A stretch of DNA of 64,000 nucleotides from Lacipirellula limnantheis (GCF_007746075.1 NZ_CP036339.1:868001-932000), one strand, 5' to 3'. Positions 55,220 through 64,000 are shown, counted from the stretch's first letter. Translations and numbers: made by a program. The notes: a model not told the origin generated them from the letters alone.

Positions 55220-56055
55220 AGCCATAGCATCAGCCGGCCGTCCAGCATCTCCGGCAGCGCCCGGCGCACCATCCGTTCGACCGACGCCGCGCCGTAGCGC
55301 GTACTCAGATGCGCCGCGATCACCAATTCGTTCTTGAACCGCTCGCGCCGATCGACGAAGTCGTCAAGATGCATGTGCCCGAATTTGTGGATCTTTTCCT
55401 TGCGGTGCTCGGGCGAGACGAACGTCATTTCGCAGATCAGGATCTTCGCGTCGTACATCGCCGGGCAAGCGTCGAGCCCGGCGGGAGCCGTGTCGCCGGC
55501 GTAGGCCACCAATGGCTGGCGCACCTCTTCGGTCACCGCCGTGCCGGCCATGCGCAAGTCGCGAATCTGGTCGCCGCTGAGGTCGCGGTACTCGGTCTTC
55601 AGTTTGTTGCGGCGATCCCACACGACGTATCCGAGCGACGGCACCGTATGCTTCGTGGCGCTAACGGTGACGACCAGTTCCCGCGAGAGTTCGATCTCGT
55701 CGCCCGGGGCGAGCGGGCGGAGGTCGCACGGCATCCGCCCGCGGTCGAGACGCACGAAGTTTTTGAGAATCTCCTGCACCGGAGCGATCGTCTCCTGCGG
55801 CAGGTAGATCACCGGCGGCTCCATCTTCATCATCCGCCGGCGGGCGACGTACACCGGCAGCGCGGCAATGTGGTCGAGGTGCCCGTGGCTCACGAACCAC
55901 GTCTCGGTCCCCATGAATCCCCACGGCTGCGCGCCGAGGTCGAAGCCGATGCTCAACTCCGGCAACCGCCAGTAGCTCTGCACCGCCGCCCGCGAGTACC
56001 CCTCGATCGTGAGCGGTCCATGCTGAATCGTTTTGAAGGGGGCGTTGTCGATCAT
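55216..56055 (-). CDS. MBL-fold metallo-hydrolase (RNase Z-like)
   Basis: A 279-residue metallo-beta-lactamase-fold protein starting [10 protein letters not shown]. The metal motif is [13 protein letters not shown] (HxHxDH). Later ligands are in [18 protein letters not shown] and [11 protein letters not shown]. The overall length and motifs resemble RNase Z or related phosphodiesterases, but the flexible arm is not clear. An in-frame GTG at 56142 would add 29 residues, which look less conserved. Its stop codon overlaps that of the convergent PEP-CTERM gene. Confidence 0.82.
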   Translation of the reverse strand: MIDNAPFKTIQHGPLTIEGYSRAAVQSYWRLPELSIGFDLGAQPWGFMGTETWFVSHGHLDHIAALPVYVARRRMMKMEPPVIYLPQETIAPVQEILKNFVRLDRGRMPCDLRPLAPGDEIELSRELVVTVSATKHTVPSLGYVVWDRRNKLKTEYRDLSGDQIRDLRMAGTAVTEEVRQPLVAYAGDTAPAGLDACPAMYDAKILICEMTFVSPEHRKEKIHKFGHMHLDDFVDRRERFKNELVIAAHLSTRYGAASVERMVRRALPEMLDGRLMLWL

Positions 56056-56154
56056 CAAGCGAAGCGGCGGGACGAGGATGCGGCAGGCGTTGGGGGACCT
56101 CCCAATGTAGAGGTAGACGGCGCGCCGCGAAAGGATGTTCACGCGAGCACGCGC

Positions 56155-56180
56155 TTAGCCCCCGTAAGTGACCGGGGGAG
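56155..56180. repeat. Degenerate copy of the metG-type palindrome
   Basis: TTAGCCCCCGTAAGTGACCG followed by GGGGGA is a mutated relative of the perfect palindrome at 41360-41388 and lies between the scpA and MBL-fold genes. Confidence 0.5.
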
Positions 56181-56198
56181 AATCGCCCAGCGGCGCCG

Positions 56199-56939
56199 TC
56201 ACGCCGCTGCGGCGGCTTCCATCGCCTGCGGCGGCAACACCCAGATCTCGCCGAACAGCTCTGCCTGCTCGACGCCCGCATGATGATGACGTATGAGCTC
56301 CAACAGCGCCAGAAACAACCCCACCATCCGCGAGCGGTGCATCCCCGGCTCAAAAAAGTCCGTGAACAGAATCCGCTTTTCCGTGGCAAGTCGTTCCTTG
56401 ATTCGCTCCATATGGACTTCGATCGGCGTATCGTCGTAGCGAATCTTGGCCGTCGCCTCGACGCTCTTCTGCTTGATGACGCGGTTGAAGGCGCTCACCA
56501 AATCCCATAGCTCCACTTCGTGGATCGGTTGATTGGCCGGGTCGCTCGGACCGTCGTTCAGGTCGTCGACGCGGCGCTCGAAACGCAGCTGCCACTGCCG
56601 GGCACGTTCTTCCAGCACGTTGGCCGCTTCCTTGTAGCGCTTGTACTCCAGCAGCCGGGCGACGAGCTCGTGTCGCGGGTCATCGACCGGCTCCTCCTCG
56701 ATCTCGTCATGCCGCGGCAGCATCAGCCGCGACTTGATCTCCATCAGTTGCGTCGCTATTTCAAGAAAATCGCCGACGGCGTCGACGTCGACCGCTTCCA
56801 GCACCGCCAAGATCTCTAGGTACTGCTCCGCGACCCGCGCAATGGGGATTTCCAGCACCTCCAGCTCGTGCTTTTTCACGAGGTAGAGCAGCAGGTCCAG
56901 CGGACCGGCGAACATGTCGAGTTGAACGCGAAAACGCAT
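56199..56939 (-). CDS. scpA: Segregation and condensation protein A
   Basis: A 246-residue ScpA kleisin, which bridges SMC heads in the condensin complex. The family start is MRFRVQLDMFAGPLDLLLYL, followed by LVKKHELEVLEIPIARVAEQ, EIATQLMEIKSRLMLPRHDE, and the C-terminal winged-helix part (TDFFEPGMHRSRMVGLFLAL; ELFGEIWVLPP). The start at 56939 fits the family; the frame is open upstream. scpB is not adjacent in this window, which is unusual but seen in some genomes. Confidence 0.93.
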   Translation of the reverse strand: MRFRVQLDMFAGPLDLLLYLVKKHELEVLEIPIARVAEQYLEILAVLEAVDVDAVGDFLEIATQLMEIKSRLMLPRHDEIEEEPVDDPRHELVARLLEYKRYKEAANVLEERARQWQLRFERRVDDLNDGPSDPANQPIHEVELWDLVSAFNRVIKQKSVEATAKIRYDDTPIEVHMERIKERLATEKRILFTDFFEPGMHRSRMVGLFLALLELIRHHHAGVEQAELFGEIWVLPPQAMEAAAAA

Positions 56940-57089
56940 GGGGCTACAACTGCATGGGGCGGGCGATAGCTGGCGCCGCGGGATTATGGTGAGAACGCCG
57001 GTCCGCGACCAGAGCAGCGACACAACTAGCTAGCAGACGATCGGCGCGGCGCATTTTCTGCCCCAGCGCGGCGTCGTCAGATCGAAACG

Positions 57090-57635
57090 ATGGACGAACA
57101 ACGCCTCTGGGCCCCGTGGCGGATGAGCTATATCGCTGGCGACAAGTCAGCGGAATCAACCCTCCAGAAGCCGATCGCCTGGCTTCCCGGCGCCGACCAT
57201 TCCTGTTTTATCTGCAAGGCGGCCGCCGCCTATAACGACGAAGCTGCCGCCCGCAGCCAGAATCTTGTGCTGGAGGTGAGCAATCACACGATTACGCTGC
57301 TCAACCTTTACCCCTACAACAACGGGCACCTGCTTGTCTCGCCGCGGCGGCATGTCGGGGAGTTTCACCAGCTGACTGACGCCGAGCATCTGGAAGCGAT
57401 CAAGTCGCTGTCGCACTACACGCAACTCTACCGCGAATTGATCCGGGCCGAGGGATTCAACATCGGACTGAATCTCGGTCGCCCCGCGGGGGCGGGCGTG
57501 CCCGGACATCTCCACTGGCACCTCGTGCCGCGCTGGAGCGGAGACAACAACTTCATGCCCGTCACGGGCGACTCGCGGATCATCTCGCAATCGCTCAAGG
57601 AACTGTGGGAAGCGATCATGAAAGCGGGTAACTAA
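57090..57635 (+). CDS. HIT family hydrolase/nucleotidyl transferase
   Basis: A 181-residue HIT protein with the histidine triad His140-x-His142-x-His144 in PGHLHWHLVPRW. Earlier motifs are LWAPWRMSYIAGDK, DHSCFICKAAA and LNLYPYNNGHLLVSPRRHVG. The start LWAPWRM type is seen in the Ap4A phosphorylase / branched HIT subgroup. It probably acts on dinucleoside polyphosphates or related nucleotides. No Shine-Dalgarno sequence is apparent. A repeat pair follows the stop. Confidence 0.9.
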   Translation: MDEQRLWAPWRMSYIAGDKSAESTLQKPIAWLPGADHSCFICKAAAAYNDEAAARSQNLVLEVSNHTITLLNLYPYNNGHLLVSPRRHVGEFHQLTDAEHLEAIKSLSHYTQLYRELIRAEGFNIGLNLGRPAGAGVPGHLHWHLVPRWSGDNNFMPVTGDSRIISQSLKELWEAIMKAGN

Positions 57636-57808
57636 ACCACCAAGGCTCGAAGACGCCAAGAAGGCGCCAAGAAAACAGCAGTAAATAATTGAACTCGCAT
57701 TTCAAGAAGCAAAGCGGGCTATGCTTCCTATCGTCGAACAAAGCCTAGAATGACGAATCTCCTAATTTCCTCCTTCGTGCCTTCCTTCGCGTCTTCGTGC
57801 CTTCGTGG
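57633..57808. repeat. Inverted pair of CGAAGACG / CCAAG arrays
   Basis: The left arm (TAAACCACCAAGGCTCGAAG then ACGCCAAGAAGG) runs from 57633 to about 57675. The right arm on the minus strand (TTAACCACGAAGGCACGAAG then ACGCGAAGGAAGG) covers about 57771-57813. About 95 bases separate them. The right arm overlaps the GTG start of the dGTPase gene. Confidence 0.6.
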
Positions 57809-58917
57809 TTAATCCTCTCCTCCCAGACGCCGAAACCCAGCTCGCCCCCTATGCGATGCATGGCCGCGATACGGCTGGTCGCGTCCACGCCGAGCCGACG
57901 CACCCTTACCGCAGCCCCTATCAGCGCGATCGCGATCGGATCGTCCACTCCAGCGCCTTCCGTCGCTTGGCGCACAAGACCCAGGTCTTCACCGGCGCCA
58001 TGGGCGACTACCATCGCTCGCGCTTGACCCACACGCTCGAGGTCGCTTCGATCGCCCGCACCGTCGGTCGCACGCTCCGGCTCAACGAAGACCTGATCGA
58101 AGCCCTCGCGCTGGCGCACGACATTGGCCATCCGCCGTTCGGCCACGCCGGCGAAGACGTCCTCAACGAGTGCCTCGCCGATCACGGCGGCTTCAATCAC
58201 AACCGGCAAGCGCTGCGCATCTTCGAACTGCTGGAAACTCGTTATCCCGACTTTCCGGGACTCAACCTCTCGCGCGAAATCCTCGCCGGCCAGCAATCGC
58301 GCAGCGATAAGCTTCGCCCTGTCGACTCTGGCGGACGGCTGCTGGAAGTCCAGACGGTCGACGCCGCCGACAGCATTGCCTACAACGCACACGACGCCGA
58401 CGACGCGGTCGAGCTTGGCATGATAGAGATTGCCGAACTCGACGCGTCAGCCGCGTGGCGAACGGCCGCCGCGAACGCCCGCCGCCGCTACGCCGCGCTC
58501 GACGCCCATCAGTTTCGTCGGGCCGCGGTCCACGAACTGATCGATCTCTTCGTCAGCGATCTGATCACCGTCTCGCAGCGTCGCCTCGCCGAACTCGACC
58601 CCTCCAACGCGCTGATCGCGGCGTTCCAGCCGCAGGCCATTGTGGCCTCGTCGGCCGAGTTGAGCGAACTGAAGCTGGAACTGCAACGGCTGCTCTTCGA
58701 TCGCGTCTATCGTCACCCCATCGTGCTCGATCAACGCGCCCGCGCGGGCGCCGCGCTGCGGGAGATGTTCTCCCAACTTGTCGCCCATCCCGCCGCGCTG
58801 CCCCGCCGGTTCGCCGCGGTGGCCGAATCCGAGGGAATCCATCGAGCAGTCGGCGACTGTCTGGCGTGCATGACCGATCACGCCGCGCTCGAAGAACACG
58901 CCCGCCAATTCGCATAA
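57805..58917 (+). CDS. dgt: Deoxyguanosinetriphosphate triphosphohydrolase-like protein
   Basis: A 370-residue HD-domain dNTPase. The family N-terminal block is HPYRSPYQRDRDRIVHSSAF then RRLAHKTQVF; the metal-binding HD (His105-Asp106) is in LAHDIGHPPFGHAGEDVL; further conserved sequence includes GFNHNRQALRI and DAADSIAYNAHDADDAVELG. It hydrolyses dNTPs to the nucleoside and tripolyphosphate. The start is GTG at 57805, which sits inside the right arm of a dispersed repeat, so the first few residues may derive from the repeat. An ATG at 57856 is an alternative start. Confidence 0.9.
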   Translation: MVNPLLPDAETQLAPYAMHGRDTAGRVHAEPTHPYRSPYQRDRDRIVHSSAFRRLAHKTQVFTGAMGDYHRSRLTHTLEVASIARTVGRTLRLNEDLIEALALAHDIGHPPFGHAGEDVLNECLADHGGFNHNRQALRIFELLETRYPDFPGLNLSREILAGQQSRSDKLRPVDSGGRLLEVQTVDAADSIAYNAHDADDAVELGMIEIAELDASAAWRTAAANARRRYAALDAHQFRRAAVHELIDLFVSDLITVSQRRLAELDPSNALIAAFQPQAIVASSAELSELKLELQRLLFDRVYRHPIVLDQRARAGAALREMFSQLVAHPAALPRRFAAVAESEGIHRAVGDCLACMTDHAALEEHARQFA

Positions 58918-59116
58918 CCTGCCCGCTCGACCGGCGCAACCCTCCCGCCGCCGCCCCCGCTCATCGTCGGAAGCCCAACTCCCCCAATTGGTACCGCCAC
59001 CTGCAGGTGGTAGAATTGAGGCTTCCGGGGGATAGTTTTTCAGCCGTCGCGACCATCGATCCGTCCGCGCGGCCCCGCCCCGTCGCGCCCTCCGTCGTCA
59101 TCCAGCCGAAAACGAT

Positions 59117-60166
59117 ATGGCACTGGTCATCCTGCGCTGCGTCTTCATTCTGGTCGCCGCCGGCGTTGGCTTTCAGATTATCCAGGCCGACACGCTCCCC
59201 AAGGAACCCTATGTCCCTTGGCTCGTGGTCGGCGGTCTGATCCTGCTCGCGGCGACCGTCATCGCCATCGACGTCTTCGCCGGCCGCAAACGTCTCGACA
59301 CGATCACTGCCGTGTACTTCGGCCTGATCATCGGTTTCTTTTTGACCTACGTGCTGACGATCGCCATCAGTCCCTGGCTCGTCCCCGATAGTCCGAAGCA
59401 ATTCAACTGGGGCCCCTGGGTGACCCTCGTCCTCGGCATGGTCCTTTGCTACACCTGCATCAGCATCCTGATGCAGACCAAAGATGATTTCCGCTTCATC
59501 ATCCCCTACGTCGAGTTCGCCAAAGAAATTAAAGGGCTCAAACCCTATGTCCTCGATACAAGCGTGGTGATCGACGGCCGCATCGCCGACGTGATCGAAA
59601 CCCGCATCATCGACAATCAACTGATCATGCCGCAGTTCGTTATTTCCGAACTGCAAGCGATTGCCGATTCTAGCGACAAGCTGAAGCGCGGCCGCGGCCG
59701 GCGCGGGCTCGATATTCTCAACCGCCTCCGCAGCGACGCGAAGGTCGATCTGGTGGTGTTCGATCGCGAACTGCCGCAGTTCGCCGGCCAGCCGGTCGAT
59801 CAGAAACTCGTGCTCCTTGCCAAGCACCTCGAAGGCAAAGTCGTCACCAACGACTACAACCTCAACAAGGTCGCCAAGCTTCACAACGTCGGCGTCATCA
59901 ATCTCAACGAACTAAGCAACGCCCTCAAGCCGATGTTCATGCCAGGCGAGACGCTGCAGGTTCGCATCATCAAACCAGGCGAAGAATCAGGTCAAGGCGT
60001 CGGCTACCTCGAAGACGGCACGATGGTCGTCATCGAAGGCGGCCGCGAGCACATCAGCGAAAACGCCGTCGTTCTCGTCACCAGCGTGCTGCAAACCAGC
60101 GCCGGCCGCATGGTCTTCGGCCGCTTCGAACATCGCGTCGCCTCAAACGGCCAAGCCGGCGCCTAG
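59117..60166 (+). CDS. PIN/TRAM-domain membrane protein (YacL-like)
   Basis: A 349-residue protein with four membrane segments in the first 115 residues (MALVILRCVFILVAAGVGFQ; PWLVVGGLILLAATVIAIDV; VYFGLIIGFFLTYVLTIAIS; WVTLVLGMVLCYTCISILM). A PIN nuclease domain follows, with first Asp147 in LDTSVVIDGRIADV and acidic residues in FVISELQ and VTNDYNLNKVA. A TRAM-like domain ends the protein (GVGYLEDGTMVVIEGG). PIN-TRAM proteins are presumed RNases. No Shine-Dalgarno sequence is apparent. Confidence 0.9.
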   Translation: MALVILRCVFILVAAGVGFQIIQADTLPKEPYVPWLVVGGLILLAATVIAIDVFAGRKRLDTITAVYFGLIIGFFLTYVLTIAISPWLVPDSPKQFNWGPWVTLVLGMVLCYTCISILMQTKDDFRFIIPYVEFAKEIKGLKPYVLDTSVVIDGRIADVIETRIIDNQLIMPQFVISELQAIADSSDKLKRGRGRRGLDILNRLRSDAKVDLVVFDRELPQFAGQPVDQKLVLLAKHLEGKVVTNDYNLNKVAKLHNVGVINLNELSNALKPMFMPGETLQVRIIKPGEESGQGVGYLEDGTMVVIEGGREHISENAVVLVTSVLQTSAGRMVFGRFEHRVASNGQAGA

Positions 60167-60339
60167 TGGCTAGCGCAGCCTCAACGAGTCAAGGGGTTAA
60201 TCCTCCAAACTCAGCTGCGACGGGCGCATTCGTTCTCTGACCACTCTCGAGGGGGGTGGCCAAGAATACTTCACCACATCCGGACCGTCGGCTGCTATGG
60301 TGCGTCGATAGTCGCCAAGCCTCGCGCCGAATGCCCAAC

Positions 60340-60414
60340 GGGGTCGGGTTCCTACTGCCACTGGCGAGATTGCTTGGCGTGGAACGCCTCCAGTGGCAAA
60401 AGGAACCCGACCCC
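60340..60414. repeat. REP-like long palindrome (GGGGTCGGGTTCCT type)
   Basis: The left arm 60340-60364 and the reverse complement of the right arm 60390-60414 agree at 23 of 25 bases, with GGGGTCGGGTTCCT and TGCCACTGG as the invariant parts. The loop is about 25 bases. The structure resembles REP elements. Confidence 0.65.
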
Positions 60415-60542
60415 CTCGAGCCGCCACGGCCGCTACGGCCAACGACAGAAAGGAACAGTCAAGGAGCCTGAGGCAACGCCATGTCGCCCAACCTGTCGCC
60501 ACTTGCGCCGCCATAAAGCACTGCCGTGACAAGTCTTACGCC

Positions 60543-60592
60543 TAGTGTCGCCAAAAATCGAAAAGGCGACACATGGCGACACACGACGCAAG
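60543..60592. repeat. GTGTCGCCAAAAATCG repeat, copy 1
   Basis: TAGTGTCGCCAAAAATCG is followed by a short A-rich loop and AGGCGACACA, then GGCGACACACGACGC. Copies are at 60833-60882 and, expanded in tandem, at 21805-21892. Confidence 0.6.
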
Positions 60593-60832
60593 CGACGCCA
60601 CCCGGGCGCCACTCGCCGCGGCGAGTGGGAACTGCCGCAAGGGATGGTTCGCCATTGAGCTGGCAGGTGGCCTGAAGATGGAGGTCAAGCACCCGCGTTT
60701 CGCTTGCGGCACGCAATACGTGTCCACAGCAGTTTACTGAAAGTAGTAGCCCATGATCCTCACGCGAAGCGATGTCGCCTCGCCTGTCGCCGCTTGCGTC
60801 ACGCTAACGCACAACCGCGGCAGGACTTACGA

Positions 60833-60882
60833 CTAGTGTCGCCAAAAATCGTTGAGGCGACACACGACACGCGACAGAGAAT
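60833..60882. repeat. GTGTCGCCAAAAATCG repeat, copy 2
   Basis: CTAGTGTCGCCAAAAATCG, a TTG spacer, AGGCGACACACGACACGCGA and CAG repeat copy 1 in the same orientation. The 60 or so bases upstream of both copies are also related (forms of CCTGTCGCC(A/G)CTTGCG). Confidence 0.6.
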
Positions 60883-61024
60883 TCCGTCACCTATGATGGC
60901 TGCATATTCATTCATCCCAATGTCCAGTCCGTTAATGCTTGTGGTGAGTCGGCAGTTGAGGCATCCTGTGAGAAGCGGCTCGCACAGCGCCCGATCAAGA
61001 TGGTTCACTCAGGCGGTTCACTCG

Positions 61025-62683
61025 ATGAAGCGATTCTCGATTCTCTTGGCGTTGACGTTCGTCTTTGGATCTCGGCTCGCACCGACGGGCAGCGCGGCAG
61101 TTCCCGAGAAACCCAACGTCGTCGTGATCCTTGTCGACGACATGGGCTTCTCCGACCTCGGTTGCTACGGGAGCGAGATTCCCACTCCCAACATCGACGC
61201 CCTCGCCGACCATGGCGTGCGCTTCACGCAGTTCTACAACACGGCCCGTTGTAGCCCGACGCGGGCCTCCCTGCTCACCGGCGTCTATCCCCATCAAGCC
61301 GGGATGGGGCACCTCGACAACATTATCCACGAGGGCTCCAAAGGCACGACTGGTCGGCTCCGCGACGACGTCGTCACCATGGCCGAGGTGCTGCACGACG
61401 CCGGTTACCTCACCTGCATGACTGGCAAGTGGCACCTGGGGCAACAGCATGGTACGCCACCCTGGGAACGCGGCTTCGACCGTTCGCTCAACTCCCCCAG
61501 CGGCGGCATTTACTTTCGCAAGCAGCCGTATCGCACCGAGGTCTTTCTCAATGGCGAGAAGAAGCAGAAGGACGACCCCATCTTCGGCCAGAAGTGGTAC
61601 AGCACCGACCTTTGGACCGACTGGGGGATGAAGTTCATCGACGAGGCCCGCGAGGAAAAGAAGCCGTTCTTCCTCTATCTCGCCTACTGCGCCCCCCACT
61701 TCCCGCTGATGGCTCCGGCCGATGAAATCGCCAAGTATCGCGGCAATTACCGGCAGAACTGGGCGAAGCTGCGCGAGGCGCGCCGCCAACGGCAGATCGA
61801 ACTTGGCATTGTCGACGAGGCGTGGCCGCTCAGCGAAATACCCGAACAAGTGCCGAACTGGGATGAGTTGAGCGACGACGAGAAAGACCGCTTTGATCAC
61901 ATGATGGCGATCTATGCGGCGATGCTTGATCGCGTCGATCAGAACGTCGGCAAGCTCGTCGCGGGGCTCAAGGAGCGGGGCGAGCTCGACAACACGATCA
62001 TCTTCTTCATGTCCGACAACGGCGGCAACGCCGAGTCGGGCCCGCGCGGCATCTACGAAGGCAAGAACCCGGGCGGCGCTAACTCGCGAGTCTTCTTGGG
62101 GCAAAGCTGGGCGACGCTCAACAACACGCCGTTCCGCAGCTATAAGCACTTCACGCACGAAGGGGGCATTTCGACGCCGCTGATCGTCAGCTGGCCCGCC
62201 GGCATTCCCGCCGCTCGCGACGGCAAGCTCGTGAAGGAGCCGGGGCATCTGGTCGACGTTATGGCGACCGTCGTGGACGTCACGGGCGCCAAGTATCCCA
62301 CGGAATACGACGGCCATAACATCCAGCCGATGGAAGGCGTCAGCTTGATGCCTGCGATCGACGGCCAGAAATTACACCGGACGCATCCCATTTACTTCGA
62401 GCACGAGGGCAATCGCGCCCTCCGCCGCGACAAATGGAAACTCGTGATGAAGCACCAGGAACCGTGGGAGCTTTACGACATCGACGCCGATCGCACCGAG
62501 CAACGCAACCTGATCGACGACGAGCCCGACCTGGCGAAAGAATTGATCGCCGATTGGGAAGCGTGGGCCAAGCGCGCCGACGTCGGCCCCTGGCCCGGGC
62601 GCAGCCGCGAGGCGTGGGGGGAAGAGAAGAAGCCGAAGGAGCAGGGGAAGGCGAAGAAACCGAAGGAAGCGCCAGCCGCGTAG
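61025..62683 (+). CDS. Secreted arylsulfatase
   Basis: A 552-residue sulfatase with a signal peptide (LLALTFVFGSRLAPTGSAA). The motif CSPTR (76-80, in NTARCSPTRASLLTG) has the Cys that is converted to formylglycine. Metal-binding residues include VILVDDMGFSDLGCYGS and the late FFMSDNGGNAE; TGKWHLG and HEGGISTPLIVSWPAG are further hallmarks. It cleaves sulfate esters, perhaps on algal polysaccharides, as is common in marine planctomycetes (inference). The C-terminus is rich in Lys and Pro. The ATG at 61025 fits the signal peptide. Confidence 0.93.
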   Translation: MKRFSILLALTFVFGSRLAPTGSAAVPEKPNVVVILVDDMGFSDLGCYGSEIPTPNIDALADHGVRFTQFYNTARCSPTRASLLTGVYPHQAGMGHLDNIIHEGSKGTTGRLRDDVVTMAEVLHDAGYLTCMTGKWHLGQQHGTPPWERGFDRSLNSPSGGIYFRKQPYRTEVFLNGEKKQKDDPIFGQKWYSTDLWTDWGMKFIDEAREEKKPFFLYLAYCAPHFPLMAPADEIAKYRGNYRQNWAKLREARRQRQIELGIVDEAWPLSEIPEQVPNWDELSDDEKDRFDHMMAIYAAMLDRVDQNVGKLVAGLKERGELDNTIIFFMSDNGGNAESGPRGIYEGKNPGGANSRVFLGQSWATLNNTPFRSYKHFTHEGGISTPLIVSWPAGIPAARDGKLVKEPGHLVDVMATVVDVTGAKYPTEYDGHNIQPMEGVSLMPAIDGQKLHRTHPIYFEHEGNRALRRDKWKLVMKHQEPWELYDIDADRTEQRNLIDDEPDLAKELIADWEAWAKRADVGPWPGRSREAWGEEKKPKEQGKAKKPKEAPAA

Positions 62684-62709
62684 CATTCGGTCCTGCTGCG
62701 ACGACGGCG

Positions 62710-64000
62710 TTACATCCGCTCGACGACGTCAATGCCGAGGAGGTTCAGCCCGCGAGCTAGCGTGCGGGCCGTAAGGTCGCACAGCAGCAGTCGGCTGTTG
62801 CGCAGCGGTTCGGTCTCGGCCTTCAGTACCGGACAGTTCTCGAAGAACGACGAATACTTGCCGGCCAGATCGTAGAGGTAGTCGGTGAGGTAATTCGGCC
62901 GGTAGTCGCCGACGACTCGGTCGAGCGCTTCGCTGAACTGCAAGATCGCCACGCCGAGGGCGCGTTCCGCCGGGTGGTCGAGCGTGATCGTCGCGCTGCT
63001 CGCTCGCAGCTGGGCGGGATCAACCCCTCCCTTGCCGAAAATGCTGCTCACGCGGGCATAGCTGTACTGCATGTACGCCGCCGTGTTGCCGGTCATCGCC
63101 AGCATCTTGTCGTAGCTGAATTTGTAGTCGCTTGTACGATTATGGGCGAGGTCGGCGTACTTGATCGCCCCGATGCCGACTCGCTCGGCGACGATCTGCC
63201 GTTCATCGGCAGAGAGCATTGGCTCCGGCCGTGCATCATCGTTAGCGCTTACGATGGCTAGGGCCCGCTCCACCGCTTCGTCAAGCAGCCCGCTCAGGCC
63301 GACCGACGAGCCGGAACGAGTCTTGAACGGCTTGCCGTCGTCGCCCAACACCGTACCGAAGCTGATGTGCTGGAACTCGACGTTATCGTATCCCCAGAGC
63401 CTAGCCGTGGCGAAGAGCGAGTCGAAGTGAAACGACTGCCGATGATCGACGACGTAGAGGATCGCGTCGGGGCGCCACTGGCGCATCCGATACTCGATCG
63501 TCGCAAGGTCAGTCGTCGCGTAGAGGAAGGCGCCATCCTTCTTCTGCACGATGAAGGGCGCCTCTTGCCCGGCGAGGAAAACGCACAGGGCGCCGTCGCT
63601 CGACTTGGCGAGCCCCTTCAGCTTCAGGTCTTCGACGACGCCGGCAAGGGCGTCCTCATAAAAACTTTCGCCGAGGGCGTGGTCGAACGTGACGCCAAGC
63701 CGCTGGTAGGTCTCGTCGATCTCCGCGAGGCAGGGCGGGAGGAATCGCTGCCACAGGGCCTTGTTGGTCGCGTCGCCTGCGTGAAGCGCCGCCGTCTCAG
63801 CGAGCACCGCCTGGCCAATCGTTGGATGCGCGTCGGCCAGCGCCCTGGTCTTCGAATCGGAGTCGAGCTGATTCAGTTTGGCCTCGAGCTCCCGGTACTC
63901 CCGGCGGGCGTCGGCGAGTTGCCCCTCCGCTTGGCTGATCCGCTTGGCGTGCTTTTTCTGTTCAGCCGGATCAGCCGGCGTCGGGGCCAGTTCGAGTTGC
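62710..64000 (-). CDS. argS: Arginine--tRNA ligase (N-terminal part outside window)
   Basis: The minus-strand frame is open from the window edge to the TAA at 62710 (about 430 residues), so the HIGH motif and N-terminal domain are outside. Conserved sequence includes YVVDHRQSFHFDSLFATARL, FKTRSGSSVGLSGLLDEAVE, GAIKYADLAHNRTSDYKFSY and the C-terminal anticodon-binding domain (YMQYSYARVSSIFGK; SRLLLCDLTARTLARGLNLL). Near the visible start it has a charged coiled segment (AEGQLADARREYRELEAKLN). Confidence 0.94.
   Translation of the reverse strand, partial: QLELAPTPADPAEQKKHAKRISQAEGQLADARREYRELEAKLNQLDSDSKTRALADAHPTIGQAVLAETAALHAGDATNKALWQRFLPPCLAEIDETYQRLGVTFDHALGESFYEDALAGVVEDLKLKGLAKSSDGALCVFLAGQEAPFIVQKKDGAFLYATTDLATIEYRMRQWRPDAILYVVDHRQSFHFDSLFATARLWGYDNVEFQHISFGTVLGDDGKPFKTRSGSSVGLSGLLDEAVERALAIVSANDDARPEPMLSADERQIVAERVGIGAIKYADLAHNRTSDYKFSYDKMLAMTGNTAAYMQYSYARVSSIFGKGGVDPAQLRASSATITLDHPAERALGVAILQFSEALDRVVGDYRPNYLTDYLYDLAGKYSSFFENCPVLKAETEPLRNSRLLLCDLTARTLARGLNLLGIDVVERM

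Larger units (their letters stand above)
60167..61024. other. Gene-free stretch with dispersed repeats
   Basis: About 860 bases with a REP-like palindrome (60340-60414), two copies of a GTGTCGCCAAAAATCG unit (60543-60592 and 60833-60882) within a larger direct duplication (about 60480-60590 and 60770-60880), and then the sulfatase promoter region. No credible gene is seen. Confidence 0.6.

Noticed and set aside
60995-62317. A 440-codon open frame on the minus strand
   Set aside because: It is antisense to the sulfatase gene and has no recognisable motif.

Overview
The window looks like a chromosomal segment of a planctomycete, most likely order Pirellulales (inference). The evidence is a DUF1559 pseudopilin-like protein, many secreted PEP-CTERM, DNRLRE, dockerin, NHL and PQQ-propeller proteins, a redoxin/cytochrome/copper-monooxygenase fusion, a sulfatase with CSPTR, high G+C by eye, many genes without a clear Shine-Dalgarno sequence, and intergenic gaps full of palindromic repeats.

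Layout. 1-11.4 kb: a partial PLP enzyme, a SGNH esterase, a trp cluster (trpB, a broken ribbon-helix-helix gene, a small membrane protein gene, trpA), a D-aminoacylase-like enzyme, two small stress-type membrane proteins, a single-domain response regulator, cutC, and hmp divergent from an Rrf2-family regulator. 11.4-15.1 kb: a small lipoprotein, a hypothetical protein, and two secreted propeller/ceramidase-like proteins. 15.1-16.4 kb: a gene-free stretch dense in dispersed repeats.

16.4-21.0 kb: an AT-richer accessory island. It carries one large gene for a calcineurin-like metallophosphoesterase fused to a STAND/NACHT-like P-loop ATPase. An IS3-family element (16901-18253) splits it, and two apparent single-base frameshifts affect its 3' part. 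This is the best candidate for an unusual, possibly anti-phage, system. It is followed by a second repeat-rich gap and then the tmRNA gene ssrA (22275-22636).

22.7-36.6 kb: mug-like DNA glycosylase, Tat-exported TolB-like propeller, TPR protein, zinc alcohol dehydrogenase, a four-gene minus-strand set of secreted propeller proteins, an HTH regulator, a stunted GT2 protein, hisI plus a RidA-family gene, and a small membrane protein. 36.9-42.9 kb: a thioredoxin-trypsin fusion, metG, and a sialidase-like propeller translationally coupled to a MoaD/ThiS-like protein ending in GG. 43-48.7 kb: five PEP-CTERM proteins in two paralogous sets. 48.9-50.5 kb: a cytosine methyltransferase with vsr. 50.8-64 kb: the redoxin fusion, DUF1559 protein, a frameshifted PEP-CTERM gene, an MBL-fold hydrolase, scpA, a HIT protein, dGTPase, a PIN/TRAM membrane protein, a sulfatase and a partial argS.

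Three places (about 20324, 20440 and 54543) look like single-base losses in short homopolymers. They could be real mutations or consensus errors, and the sequence alone cannot decide. Motifs and reading frames were read directly. Family names rest on motif recognition, not on database searches.
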